Assembly: GCA_024638815.1 (NCBI GenBank)
Contig: JAHEJM010000033.1
Coordinates: forward strand, 1 to 37,501
Length of the DNA: 37,501 nucleotides
From: Acidimicrobiales bacterium
GTDB taxonomy: Bacteria > Actinomycetota > Acidimicrobiia > Acidimicrobiales > SZUA-35
Direction of reading: 5' to 3'
The notes beneath the pieces are model-generated. The model worked only from the letters and a program-made list of their open reading frames with translations. It searched no databases and was not told where the DNA came from. This document shows positions 6,905 through 16,685 of the stretch, piece after piece (within the stretch, counting starts at the first letter, position 1; each line of letters opens with the position of its first letter). A program made the translations under genes and the position numbers.

Positions 6905-9235
6905 CTATCCGTCGATGTCGCCCACCACCTCTCGCACCACGGACTCCCGACCCACCGTGGAGACGATGCCGCCGTGGGCCGGGCCGTTGCCCGCGATGTC
7001 GGATAGGGCGAGGGTGATCTCGTCCACGATCTGGCGGTCGTTGACCTTTTCCCCGTCGGGCATGGTGACGTAGAAGCTGTCGACGGCCTGGGGGCCGAAG
7101 GTCTGGATCTTGGCCCGACGGATGTCGAGCTGCAGCTCCTGCATCTCCTTGGTCAGCAGGTAGAGCAGACCGGTCTGGTCCGGAGCCTGGACCTCGATGA
7201 CGGTGGCCCAGTCCGAGATTTCGTTGTCGACCAAGACCTTGTGCCGGGGTGGCGAGGCCGACAGGCGACGCTGGTAGCGGGCCTGCTCCTTGGCTCGGCG
7301 CTGAATCCGAGCCCGCAGAGCCAGCCGGCCGTCCAAGGCCCGGTTCACCGTCTCGTACACCTGGCCCCACTCGACAGGCCCGGTTTCCGGGATGACGAAG
7401 GTGAACTCATAGGCCGCCATCGAGGCGTCGTTCGAGGTGGCGGAATGGGAGACGGCGTCGACGATCTCCAGACCGTGCACGGCCAGTGCACCGGCCAAGG
7501 CGGAGAACAGACCGATACGATCGTGGGCCACCACCGTGAGGGTGTTGTCCCGGCCGTCGAGATACCGCACGCCCCGGTTCATGATCTCGACGATCGTGTT
7601 GTCGGGGAACTCCCGGACCGCCATGTCCTGGACCCGACCGCCCTCCAACACATGGTTGGTTCGATTCACCAGCTGCTCCAGCAGGCCGGCCTTCCAGGTG
7701 CCCCACGCCGACGGACCGGTGGCCAACGAGTCGGCCTCGGTGAGAGCGGCGAGCAGATCCAGGAATTCGACGGTGTCGACGGCGGCGGCCACGGTGCGGA
7801 TGGTGCCGGGATCCGACAGGTCGCGGCGGGTGGCGATATCGGGCAACAGCAGATGGTGGCGGCACAGATCGACCAGCACTGCGACGTCGTCGTCGGGATA
7901 ACCCATGCGCTCGGCCATGGCGGCGATGATTTTCTGACCCACCTCGGTGTGGTCGCCGGGGTAGCCCTTGCCGATGTCGTGGAACAGCGCACCAACCACC
8001 AGCAGATCGGGACGGGTGACTCGGTCGACCAAGGCCGAGGCGTTGACGGCGGCCTCGCACAGGTGACGATCCACGGTGAAGGTATGGAGAACGTTGCGCT
8101 GGGGCCGGCATTGCACAGTGGTCCACTCGGGAAGGATGCGTTCCATGAGCCGGAAGTGGTCCAGATCCTCGATGACCTTGACCGCAGGTCGACCGGCCAA
8201 CCACAGTGCGGCGAACAACTCCCGGGCCTCGGCCGGCCACGGATCGGGCATTCCGGTCCAGTTGTCCTGAAGCCAGCACAGATCATCCCGGTCGATGATC
8301 ATTCCCCGGGTGGCGGCCTCGGCTGCCAGTCGCAACGGCAACAGGCGGTCGTGAGCCCGATCGTGGACCGACGTGGGGGTCAGAACCCCGGGGCCTTCGG
8401 CGGCCCGATGCTCCCGGCTCCACCGACCCCAGGCCTCGTCGCTGCACCAGGCGATGCGCCGGGCGGCCCGGGCCAGCTCCAGCATGAACGGGCCGCTGCC
8501 GTCGTAGCCCATGGCTCCAGCCACCGCGTCCTGGTCGTCCAGGGTGAGGACATCACCGGCCCGTCCGGCCAGACGATGCAGCTCGACCCGGGCCTGCAGG
8601 AGAAGATCGACCTCGACGTCGAGCCCGTACAGGAACTCCTCGGCGAATCCGGGCATGGCCCGTGACGCCCATCCCATGGCGTGGACGTCGCGCAGCCCGC
8701 CTCGACCCTCCTTGACATTGGGTTCGATCTGGGCCGCGGCGTCACCCCGCTCGTCGTGGCGGTCGGCCACACTGTGGGCCAGCTTGTCCAGCAGCTCATC
8801 CCGGCGGGTGGCCCACGCCTTGGCCGTCAGCTCGTCGATGCGGCGCTGCAGATCGGGATTGCCGGCGATGAGCCGGGTGTCGAGGAAGGCGGTGGCCCAT
8901 TCGAACTCCTCGCCCAGCAGGGTCTCGGCCTGATCAAGGGTGACCACCACGTAGCCCAGATTCAGGCCCCGATCCCAAGCCGGATACCAGAGGGCCTCGG
9001 CCAGGTCACCGCCGTCGGCGTGCTCGGTGTGGACGAGAACCACGTCCACGTCGCTGAAGGGAAAGAGCTCCCCCCGGCCGTAGCCTCCGACTGCCAGCAG
9101 AGCCATATGGGCCAGGTCGTCGATGCGCTCCTCGGCCACGGCCCGGAACCAGTCGTCGGTGGCCCGGGCGTGGGCTCGCACATAGTCCCGGCCCGACAAC
9201 TCCGGGGCCACCAGCAGCGGTTGCCGCTTGCTCAT
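6905..9235 (-). CDS. glnD: Bifunctional PII uridylyltransferase/uridylyl-removing enzyme
   Basis: 776 residues, slightly shorter than the proteobacterial enzyme. Domains in order: nucleotidyltransferase with GGYGRGELFPFSDVDVV (residues about 50-66, metal ligands Asp62 and Asp64); the GlnD signature EPNVKEGRGGLRDVHAMGWA near 171-190; an HD hydrolase domain with ALFHDIGKG (His419-Asp420); and two C-terminal ACT domains from about 566 and 679 (LTVVAHDRIGLFSALAG; VIEVQAPDQTGLLYLL) that sense glutamine. It modifies PII protein to report nitrogen status; in some actinobacteria the modification is adenylylation rather than uridylylation, and the sequence cannot decide. No PII or ammonium-transporter gene is in the window. 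The ATG overlaps the stop of the preceding gene by four bases. Confidence 0.95.
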   Translation of the reverse strand: MSKRQPLLVAPELSGRDYVRAHARATDDWFRAVAEERIDDLAHMALLAVGGYGRGELFPFSDVDVVLVHTEHADGGDLAEALWYPAWDRGLNLGYVVVTLDQAETLLGEEFEWATAFLDTRLIAGNPDLQRRIDELTAKAWATRRDELLDKLAHSVADRHDERGDAAAQIEPNVKEGRGGLRDVHAMGWASRAMPGFAEEFLYGLDVEVDLLLQARVELHRLAGRAGDVLTLDDQDAVAGAMGYDGSGPFMLELARAARRIAWCSDEAWGRWSREHRAAEGPGVLTPTSVHDRAHDRLLPLRLAAEAATRGMIIDRDDLCWLQDNWTGMPDPWPAEARELFAALWLAGRPAVKVIEDLDHFRLMERILPEWTTVQCRPQRNVLHTFTVDRHLCEAAVNASALVDRVTRPDLLVVGALFHDIGKGYPGDHTEVGQKIIAAMAERMGYPDDDVAVLVDLCRHHLLLPDIATRRDLSDPGTIRTVAAAVDTVEFLDLLAALTEADSLATGPSAWGTWKAGLLEQLVNRTNHVLEGGRVQDMAVREFPDNTIVEIMNRGVRYLDGRDNTLTVVAHDRIGLFSALAGALAVHGLEIVDAVSHSATSNDASMAAYEFTFVIPETGPVEWGQVYETVNRALDGRLALRARIQRRAKEQARYQRRLSASPPRHKVLVDNEISDWATVIEVQAPDQTGLLYLLTKEMQELQLDIRRAKIQTFGPQAVDSFYVTMPDGEKVNDRQIVDEITLALSDIAGNGPAHGGIVSTVGRESVVREVVGDIDG

Positions 9236-9549
9236 CGCCGGTCCGGTCTCCCCTCGGGCTGCTCGAGCAGTTGGGGGAGACGTTTGAAGAACACCGATCG
9301 GGCCAGCACCTCGGTGAACCCGGCCCGGAAAGCCCGATCGTAGCCGTCGCTGTCGACATGGGGCCCGAACCCGATGACCGGGACGTCACCGGTGCAGAAG
9401 TCGCCCAGGACCTGGGCCGGACAGCGATCAAGGTCCACCAGGATCAGGTCGGGCTCAAGCTCCATGGCCTGAGCCGGGTCGTCGACGAACCGCACGCCGG
9501 CCCCGAATCGCGATCGATCGAACAGGTTGGGGACGTAGGCAACGATCAT
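9232..9549 (-). CDS. Small conserved protein, possible degenerate receiver-like domain
   Basis: 105 residues from the ATG at 9549 (MIVAYVPNLFDRSRFG). The frame runs further upstream, but that part is an antisense-like Arg/Pro-rich stretch overlapping the next gene. The pattern of LILVDLD, then VIGFG and later AGFTEVLARSVFF resembles strands 3-5 of a response-regulator receiver domain with the normal N-terminal acidic pair missing, so phosphorylation is unlikely. Similar short proteins occur in actinobacteria, but I do not know a function. Start and stop both overlap neighbouring genes by four bases (ATGA), so it is translationally coupled between the 165-residue protein and GlnD. Confidence 0.7.
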   Translation of the reverse strand: MIVAYVPNLFDRSRFGAGVRFVDDPAQAMELEPDLILVDLDRCPAQVLGDFCTGDVPVIGFGPHVDSDGYDRAFRAGFTEVLARSVFFKRLPQLLEQPEGRPDRR

Positions 9550-10043
9550 GGGTCGACCTGCCGGGTCGGGCCGGCGCCGGTCGCCTGTCGGCGGCGAAGA
9601 TGAACGTGGGCTTTGGCCGCTCCCCACACCAGGCCCGATTCGTGGACGTCGGGACCGAGATCGGAGAAGGCGGCGGGAGTCAGGTCATACACATCGTCGG
9701 GGTTGATAGCCACCGCATGGTCGTCCCTTCGTAGCTCGGGGACTCCCTGTCGGGCCAGGATCTCGGTGGGATAGCGGCTGGCGGTGCGGATCAGGGTCAG
9801 GGGATTGGTCCACTGCTGGTCGAGATCGAGGGCCAGCAACTCGTCCAGCCTGGTACCGATGTCATCGGCGGCGGCCCTGCCGGCGGCCACCGCCTCGTTC
9901 CGTGTCTCGTCGGGCAGGGGCCCGGGGTGACGACGTTCGACGGCCCGCTCGACCCAGCCGGGCAGAGCCAGCCTCACCGTCTCAGCCAGCCGGGCGCCGT
10001 AGTCGGCCAGCTTGCGGTCAGCGTCGGGATCGGCCTGAGCCAT
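9546..10043 (-). CDS. Conserved actinobacterial protein of unknown function
   Basis: 165 residues from the ATG at 10043; a TTG at 10058 that overlaps the previous stop as TTGA is an alternative. No known catalytic motif is visible. The N-terminal half is helical and charged. The C-terminal half has NPLTLIRTASRYPTEIL, a DDVYDLTPAAF segment and the closing DVHESGLVWGAAKAHVHLRR, which looks like a strongly conserved family signature. It overlaps the next gene by four bases and lies only 11 bases after the S1-domain gene. Its fixed place between an S1-domain protein and GlnD is the only functional hint. Confidence 0.75.
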   Translation of the reverse strand: MAQADPDADRKLADYGARLAETVRLALPGWVERAVERRHPGPLPDETRNEAVAAGRAAADDIGTRLDELLALDLDQQWTNPLTLIRTASRYPTEILARQGVPELRRDDHAVAINPDDVYDLTPAAFSDLGPDVHESGLVWGAAKAHVHLRRRQATGAGPTRQVDP

Positions 10044-10054
10044 GGGGCGACGGC

Positions 10055-11428
10055 TCAACCCCGGAACTCGACGGCGCGCCGGATCGACAACTCGATACGA
10101 CGGCGGGAGGGATCGACCGACAGGACCTTGACTCGAACCTCGTCGCCGGGGGCCACCACCGCTTCCGGGCTCGACACCCGGTATTCGGCCAGCTCCGAGA
10201 GATGGACCAGACCCTCGAACCCCTCGATCAGCACGAAGGCCCCGAAATCGACGAGCCGGGTCACGGTGCCGACCAAGATCGAATCGGGTTCGATGGCCTT
10301 GAGCGGATCTTTGGTGGTTTGACGGATGGAGAGCCCGATACGACGCTTCTTGACCTTGACATCGAGCACCTTGACCTCGACCTCGTCACCCACCGACACC
10401 ACATCGGCCGGCTTGCCCACCCGGTACCAGCTCAGCTCCGACAGGTGAACCAGGCCGCTGACCCCACCAAGGTCGACGAACGCCCCGTAGTCGGCCAGGG
10501 ACTGCACCGTGCCTCTGCGGACCTCTCCCACCTTGAGCGAGTTCATGAACTCCTGGCGCTCCTTGCGTTGCGCCCTCTGGAGGATGGCCCGGCGGCTCAG
10601 CACCAGCTTTTCCCGTCGGGGATCGATCTCCAGGATCTTCAGATCCAGCGTCTGGTCGAGGTAGGGCTCGAAGTCCTGGACCGGGCTCAGTTCAAGATGC
10701 GATGCCGGGACAAAACCACGAACACCGGCATCGACCACCAGACCTTTGCGGCTGGCCGACACCACTCGGCAACGAACGGTCTCGCCCTTCTTCGCGTGCT
10801 CGATGAGCTTGGTCCAGGCCAGGCGTTTCAGGGCCCAGCTCCTGGACAGGACCACCCGATTCTTGGGATCCTCGCGAGCCAGCTCGACACCGAAGGCCCG
10901 GTCCCCCACCGACAACACCTCGGACGGTGCCTCGTTGTGGAGGCCGAAGTTTCGGCGGCTGATGAGGGCCTGGCGTCCGTCGTCGAGGGTGAGTTCGACC
11001 TCGTCGGCCGACACCGCCGTCACGACCCCTTCAACCGTTTTGCCCAAATTCGGCGAGGCCGGAGCGGGACCTCCGGACGGGGGTGGAGGCACCGGTGTCG
11101 ACGGACCGGGCGGGGGAGGCGGCGGGCTCGGCGCCTCGGCCTCGTGGGACTCTTCAACGGCCGACTCATCGGACTCGGCGGGCGTCGCCTCCGACTCCAC
11201 CGACTCCACCACCGCCGACGACACCGACTCCACCGACTCGACCACCGCCGACTCATGCGGCACAACCGGCGACGACACCGACTCATCCGACTCGACAGTC
11301 GCCAGCGGGGGCGGGGCTTCTATCGACCGAGCCGCAACTTCGTTCGCGCCATTGCTCTCTGCGTCGGCAGAAACAGGGTCCTTCTGGTCACCGGTTTCGG
11401 TGTTTGTGGGCTCGTCGAGGCCACTCAT
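10055..11428 (-). CDS. Four-domain S1 RNA-binding protein (ribosomal protein S1-like)
   Basis: 457 residues. Residues 1-128 are disordered: Ser/Glu/Val repeats around 43-95, then a Pro-rich stretch at 100-125. Four S1 OB-folds follow at about 129-196, 214-279, 300-369 and 385-451. The last two carry the canonical RNA-binding surface (GTVQSLADYGAFVDLGGVSG; GTVTRLVDFGAFVLIEG), each followed by GLVHLSEL. The first two are less canonical, as in true ribosomal S1 where they serve docking. It could be the organism's main S1 or an extra paralogue; the window cannot tell. The long acidic N-terminus is unusual. It is the first gene of the coupled series leading to glnD and is divergent from the N-acetyltransferase gene. 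Confidence 0.88.
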   Translation of the reverse strand: MSGLDEPTNTETGDQKDPVSADAESNGANEVAARSIEAPPPLATVESDESVSSPVVPHESAVVESVESVSSAVVESVESEATPAESDESAVEESHEAEAPSPPPPPPGPSTPVPPPPSGGPAPASPNLGKTVEGVVTAVSADEVELTLDDGRQALISRRNFGLHNEAPSEVLSVGDRAFGVELAREDPKNRVVLSRSWALKRLAWTKLIEHAKKGETVRCRVVSASRKGLVVDAGVRGFVPASHLELSPVQDFEPYLDQTLDLKILEIDPRREKLVLSRRAILQRAQRKERQEFMNSLKVGEVRRGTVQSLADYGAFVDLGGVSGLVHLSELSWYRVGKPADVVSVGDEVEVKVLDVKVKKRRIGLSIRQTTKDPLKAIEPDSILVGTVTRLVDFGAFVLIEGFEGLVHLSELAEYRVSSPEAVVAPGDEVRVKVLSVDPSRRRIELSIRRAVEFRG

Positions 11429-11585
11429 AACACCAGAGTAGGCACGAAAATGGGTATTTGTGGTATCTGACCGGGGGGGAGAAGCGGGAGTAACGAAACG
11501 GTTACCCGGCTCGATCCGACTCCGCCATCGCGGCCGACCGGGACGGACTCTTGCCGGGCCAATGGCTGTAGGGTCTGGAGTCGGG

Positions 11586-12413
11586 ATGGAACGGACTGCG
11601 CACGGCTCGATCGATGTTGACGGCTACCTCACCCGGCTCGGGTTCGAGGGCCGGCCGGAGATGACCATCGATGGTCTGAGCAGGCTCATGGACGTTCATC
11701 TCCGCTCGATCCCATTCGAGAACCTGGACGTCTACTTCCAACGGGGCATCGGCGTTGACCCCACGGCGGCGGCACGCAAGATCGTGGAGGGCGGTCGGGG
11801 CGGCTGGTGTTTCGAGCTGAACGGGGCGTTCGCCCTGCTACTGGCCGAACTCGGATTTGACGTTCGGATTCTCGGGGCGGCAGTGCTGTTGGACGGGCCG
11901 AATCGAACCGTCGATCATGTGACTCTGGAGGTGACACTCGAGCAGCCGTACCTGGTCGACGTTGGCTTCGGCGATGGCTTCATCCGCCCCCTACCCCTGA
12001 ACTCCACCGAGGATCTCAACGGCGGCAGCGGTCGGTTCCGCTTCATGCCCAGCCCGGAGGGAACGACGCTGGTACGACTGACGGAGACGGTTGACGAGGC
12101 TACCGGAGCCGAAGGTGAGGCCGGGGCAGGGCCGGAAATCGGACTGGAGCCCCAATACCGGTTCCGCCGGGTGGCCCTGACCATGGACGACTTCGCCCCC
12201 GCTTCCGAGCGGCTCTACTCCGACACCGAATCCGCCTTCCGGTCCCAACCGATGCTCACCCGACTGCTCGACAGCGGCGCCGATCGAGTCACCCTTCTGG
12301 CCGACGAGCTGCAGATTACGGTGGACGGCCACCGTCGCACCACCATGGTGAGCGAGACGGCCTGGGTTCAGGCTCTGCGGCAATGGTTCGAGATCGATCC
12401 CACGTCCATCTGA
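11586..12413 (+). CDS. nat: Arylamine N-acetyltransferase
   Basis: 275 residues, the usual family length. The catalytic triad is visible: Cys75 in RGGWCFELN, His111 in VDHVTLEV and Asp125 in LVDVGFGD. The N-terminal IPFENLDVY and the G-RGG-C context are typical. The enzyme transfers acetyl (or propionyl) groups from CoA to arylamines and hydrazines in the cytoplasm; the natural substrate in actinobacteria is uncertain. The ATG at 11586 is preceded by GGAG about 7 bases upstream. A TAGGGT -10-like box at 11569-11574 would give a very short leader. An in-frame ATG at 11562 is less likely because it overlaps that promoter. It is convergent with hemQ, the gap holding a 32-bp repeat pair. Confidence 0.93.
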   Translation: MERTAHGSIDVDGYLTRLGFEGRPEMTIDGLSRLMDVHLRSIPFENLDVYFQRGIGVDPTAAARKIVEGGRGGWCFELNGAFALLLAELGFDVRILGAAVLLDGPNRTVDHVTLEVTLEQPYLVDVGFGDGFIRPLPLNSTEDLNGGSGRFRFMPSPEGTTLVRLTETVDEATGAEGEAGAGPEIGLEPQYRFRRVALTMDDFAPASERLYSDTESAFRSQPMLTRLLDSGADRVTLLADELQITVDGHRRTTMVSETAWVQALRQWFEIDPTSI

Positions 12414-12483
12414 CCCGACCCACTGCTCTTTCTTCGCCCACCACCGCGTTCCCCGAGCAGTTGTCGCGTGTGGTCCCCCAACT

Positions 12484-12547
12484 GGGACGAATCGACACAA
12501 ATCCCCGCCGGTGCAGGGACGAATCGACACAAATCCGCGCCGGTGGG
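12484..12547. repeat. Two-copy 32-bp tandem repeat between convergent genes
   Basis: Units 12484-12515 and 12516-12547 match at 29 of 32 positions. Both begin GGGACGAATCGACACAAATC. The gap lies between the convergent nat and hemQ stops and has no coding signal. The sequence is unrelated to the array at 5963-6120, yet the unit length and the placement between convergent genes are the same. Confidence 0.85.
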
Positions 12548-12578
12548 GTGGGATGGTTCCTCGGGAAGGACGGGGGGG

Positions 12579-13340
12579 TCAGCTCTCGCTTCCGATGGCG
12601 GTGAGAGCCGCCGCGGGCTCGGTCACCATGCCGGTGTAGAACGGGCCGAACTCGGCGTACACCGCCGAGGCCTGGTCGTAGCGCATGGTGTACACCACCT
12701 CCTTGAGCACGTCGGGCCGCACAGCGAACAGGGTGACCCCCCACTCGTAGTCGTCGAGGCCGGTGGAGGCGGTGATGAGCTGAACCAGGCGGCCGGCGAA
12801 CTTGCGGCCGCTGGTCCCATGCTCGTACATCAGCTCCTTGCGGCGTTCATAGGGCTCGGTGTACCAGTTCTGCTCCGGGTTGCGCCGCTTCGACATGGGA
12901 TAGAAGCACCACGCCTGCTTGCCGTCGGGCGGCATCCGGGGGTACAGCCGGTCGTTGCGCATCTGTTCGGGTAGCCCCTGGGCATACTCGCTGAGCTCGG
13001 TGATGGACACATAGCTGTCCACCACATCCAGGCCGGCCAGTTGGAGATCGGTCTGAAGAGTGCGCAGGGCCCGCAGGCCGGGTGCCACGGCCATCACGGC
13101 AAGATCGGCCTTGTGACCCAACAAGACCACCATGACGACCTGGACTCCGTTTGCCGTGGCCTTGTCGATGGAGGACAGCACATCGGTGCGGTCCAGCAGC
13201 GGGGTCGGCTTGCAGAAAAGGTGGAGAACGGCGACCCCCTCACTCGGGGCGTCGGGCGGCGTGTCGGCTGCGGGTTGCCCGGCCGGGCTTGCCGTTGCTT
13301 CCTGTGGGGGTGGGGCTGCAGGCTCGGTCTTGTCACTCAC
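12579..13340 (-). CDS. hemQ: Coproheme decarboxylase (chlorite dismutase-like)
   Basis: 253 residues. After a Pro/Ala-rich tail of about 33 residues comes the HemQ fold. Key features are Tyr147 in FYPMSKRR (the conserved radical tyrosine region) and His174 in ELMYEHGTSGRKFAG (proximal heme ligand), followed by STGLDDYEWGVTLFA. The enzyme converts coproheme to heme b using peroxide, the last step of the coproporphyrin-dependent pathway of actinobacteria and Firmicutes. The start is a GTG at 13340 with GGAG about six bases upstream. It lies 30 bases after fdhD and in line with the nitrobindin and groEL genes. No other heme-synthesis gene is in the window. Confidence 0.93.
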   Translation of the reverse strand: MSDKTEPAAPPPQEATASPAGQPAADTPPDAPSEGVAVLHLFCKPTPLLDRTDVLSSIDKATANGVQVVMVVLLGHKADLAVMAVAPGLRALRTLQTDLQLAGLDVVDSYVSITELSEYAQGLPEQMRNDRLYPRMPPDGKQAWCFYPMSKRRNPEQNWYTEPYERRKELMYEHGTSGRKFAGRLVQLITASTGLDDYEWGVTLFAVRPDVLKEVVYTMRYDQASAVYAEFGPFYTGMVTEPAAALTAIGSES

Positions 13341-13370
13341 CGTCTCCAGTGTAGTGATGACCTCCGGCGC

Positions 13371-14177
13371 TCAAAGTAGCTCGTCGGGGCTGTAGACCTT
13401 GGCCCCGCCGTTGCGGGTGAACCCCAGCACGGTCATACCGGCTCGCTTGGCCGTGGCCACGGCCAGAGCCGACGGGCCGGATACCGCCACCAGGGCGGTG
13501 AAACCGGCGGCCCACGCCTTCTGGACCATCTCGAACGAGGCCCGACCCGAGACCACCAGCGCCATCTGCTGAGCCGGCAGCCGGTTGTCCAGCAACAGCC
13601 GGCCGTTGACCTTGTCCACCGCGTTGTGACGACCGATGTCCTCCCGCACCACCATCGCCTCACCCCGGCGGTCGATGGCGGCGGCGGCATGGACCGAACC
13701 GGTGGAGTCGAACAACGGCTGGGACGCCCGCAACCGATCAGGAGCGCAGGCCAGCACGGCCGGATCCCACCGGTCGTACGGCGGCAGCACTCGAAGGCGC
13801 TCGGTCAGGGTCTCGATGGCCTCGGTGCCGCAGATCCCGCACGACGAGGAGATCGACCCCAGCCGGGCCGTCGGCGTCGGCGCTCGACCTCCGGTGTCGA
13901 CCGACACCACATTGAACTCGCTGTCCACCGCCGAGCCGGTACCGCAGTAGCGGATGCCGGTGACCATGCCCGGTTCCAGCAGTCCCTCGGCCAGCAGAAA
14001 CCCGGCGGCCAGCTCGAAGTCGTGGCCCGGGGTGCGCATGGTGGACGACACGACCTCGTCATCGAGGTGGATGGTCAGCGGTTCCTCCACCACCAGCTCA
14101 TCGGGTTCCCTGCCACCCAGGCCGTCGTCGAGTCGGAACCGGCGGGTGAACACGCTGTGGGTACGGGACCGGACCAT
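13371..14177 (-). CDS. fdhD: Formate dehydrogenase accessory sulfurtransferase FdhD
   Basis: 268 residues. The conserved cysteine pair is in SSCGICG (Cys113, Cys116). Other family segments are DFELAAGFLLAEGLL, YCGTGSAVDSEFNVV, REDIGRHNAVDKVNG and ALVVSGRASFEMVQKA. FdhD takes sulfur from IscS-type desulfurases and passes it to the molybdenum or tungsten bis-MGD cofactor, which formate dehydrogenases need for activity. No formate dehydrogenase gene lies in the window, so its client is elsewhere. The ATG at 14177 precedes a typical short N-terminus. The gene sits 48 bases after the nitrobindin stop and 30 bases before hemQ, all on one strand. Confidence 0.95.
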   Translation of the reverse strand: MVRSRTHSVFTRRFRLDDGLGGREPDELVVEEPLTIHLDDEVVSSTMRTPGHDFELAAGFLLAEGLLEPGMVTGIRYCGTGSAVDSEFNVVSVDTGGRAPTPTARLGSISSSCGICGTEAIETLTERLRVLPPYDRWDPAVLACAPDRLRASQPLFDSTGSVHAAAAIDRRGEAMVVREDIGRHNAVDKVNGRLLLDNRLPAQQMALVVSGRASFEMVQKAWAAGFTALVAVSGPSALAVATAKRAGMTVLGFTRNGGAKVYSPDELL

Positions 14178-14225
14178 CAGGACGCCTTACGCGGGCGAGC
14201 CGCCGAGCGGAAGTAGGTACCGTTT

Positions 14226-14717
14226 CTAGGGTACCACCCGGTCCAGGGTGGCCGACAGGTGGTGGGTCATGGGCTCGCCTACCGCGGCCATGGCCATGTC
14301 GTAGGTCAGGGTGTCACCCTCGAAGGTGAAGCGACGGATGGTGCGGTCGACCCTGACCGCGGTGTCGGTCACCACCACATCGGGGCAGGTGAACTCGAAA
14401 CGACCCCCTGAGTCATTGGGTCTGAAATCGCCGGACAGGGCTTCCATGATGCCCGTGGGTTGGGCGATGACCAGCTCGATGGCGGGGAACCGCCAGTAGC
14501 CGGACTCGGCGTGGAGAGACAACCCGGTCTCGCCGTGCCTGGTCTTCTGGGTGTAGGCAAGGAAAGGTTTGCCCACGTGGCTGAAGCTGACTTCCTCCAT
14601 ATAGGTGAAGTCGTCGATGGTTGGATACGACCCCTCACCCCGGCCCCGCCACGTTCCCAACATGAAGACGAACGGTTGGACGTCGGGGTGCAGCTGGGGG
14701 GCCGGGGAGGAGGTCAT
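14226..14717 (-). CDS. Nitrobindin-family heme-binding protein (peroxynitrite isomerase type)
   Basis: 163 residues, normal for the family. It forms a ten-stranded lipocalin-like barrel, with the signature GTWRGRGEG near residue 21 and the C-terminal HHLSATLDRV, whose histidine is the expected heme ligand. Nitrobindins bind ferric heme on a solvent-exposed face and, in characterised members, isomerise peroxynitrite to nitrate. The ATG at 14717 lies 11 bases after the groEL stop, so co-transcription with groEL is possible. Its place beside hemQ suggests a role in heme or nitrosative stress handling, which is inference. Confidence 0.85.
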   Translation of the reverse strand: MTSSPAPQLHPDVQPFVFMLGTWRGRGEGSYPTIDDFTYMEEVSFSHVGKPFLAYTQKTRHGETGLSLHAESGYWRFPAIELVIAQPTGIMEALSGDFRPNDSGGRFEFTCPDVVVTDTAVRVDRTIRRFTFEGDTLTYDMAMAAVGEPMTHHLSATLDRVVP

Positions 14718-14728
14718 GACAATGGAGG

Positions 14729-16394
<1,666 letters not shown>

Positions 16395-16685
16395 CAAGCC
16401 ACCTTCTCCCGGCGAGTGAGCGGGGCCGATCATCACCAGCCCCCGGCGATGTCGGAACGGCAAGCGACCGGCCGACGAGGCATGTCGAAAAGCCGTCGTC
16501 GTACCGGTCGCCAGGGTTCCCGCGAATCAGTTGCCGGATGCCGGGCACAGGGTCGTACCGGCGGCCTGTGATCAAGGGCGATCACAGCAGAACAACACTC
16601 CTTCGGACCGAACATCGGGATCGTGACCGAAATGAGCCCATCGGCTCAACCAACTGAGCCGGGTGCCTTGGCGGCGGCCGAGGTT
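16395..16685. other. Intergenic region upstream of groEL
   Basis: About 290 bases between the CIRCE element and the glycerate kinase stop. Short open frames exist on both strands, but none has a ribosome-binding site, family resemblance or coding-like composition. Apart from the groEL promoter region at its left end and a small hairpin at 16633-16648, nothing was seen. Confidence 0.6.
16633..16648 (-). terminator. Small hairpin after glycerate kinase
   Basis: TGAGCC-CATC-GGCTCA forms a 6-bp stem with a four-base loop, 38 bases past the glycerate kinase stop. On the minus strand it is followed by TTTC. The stem and T run are short, so this is a weak candidate. Confidence 0.35.
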
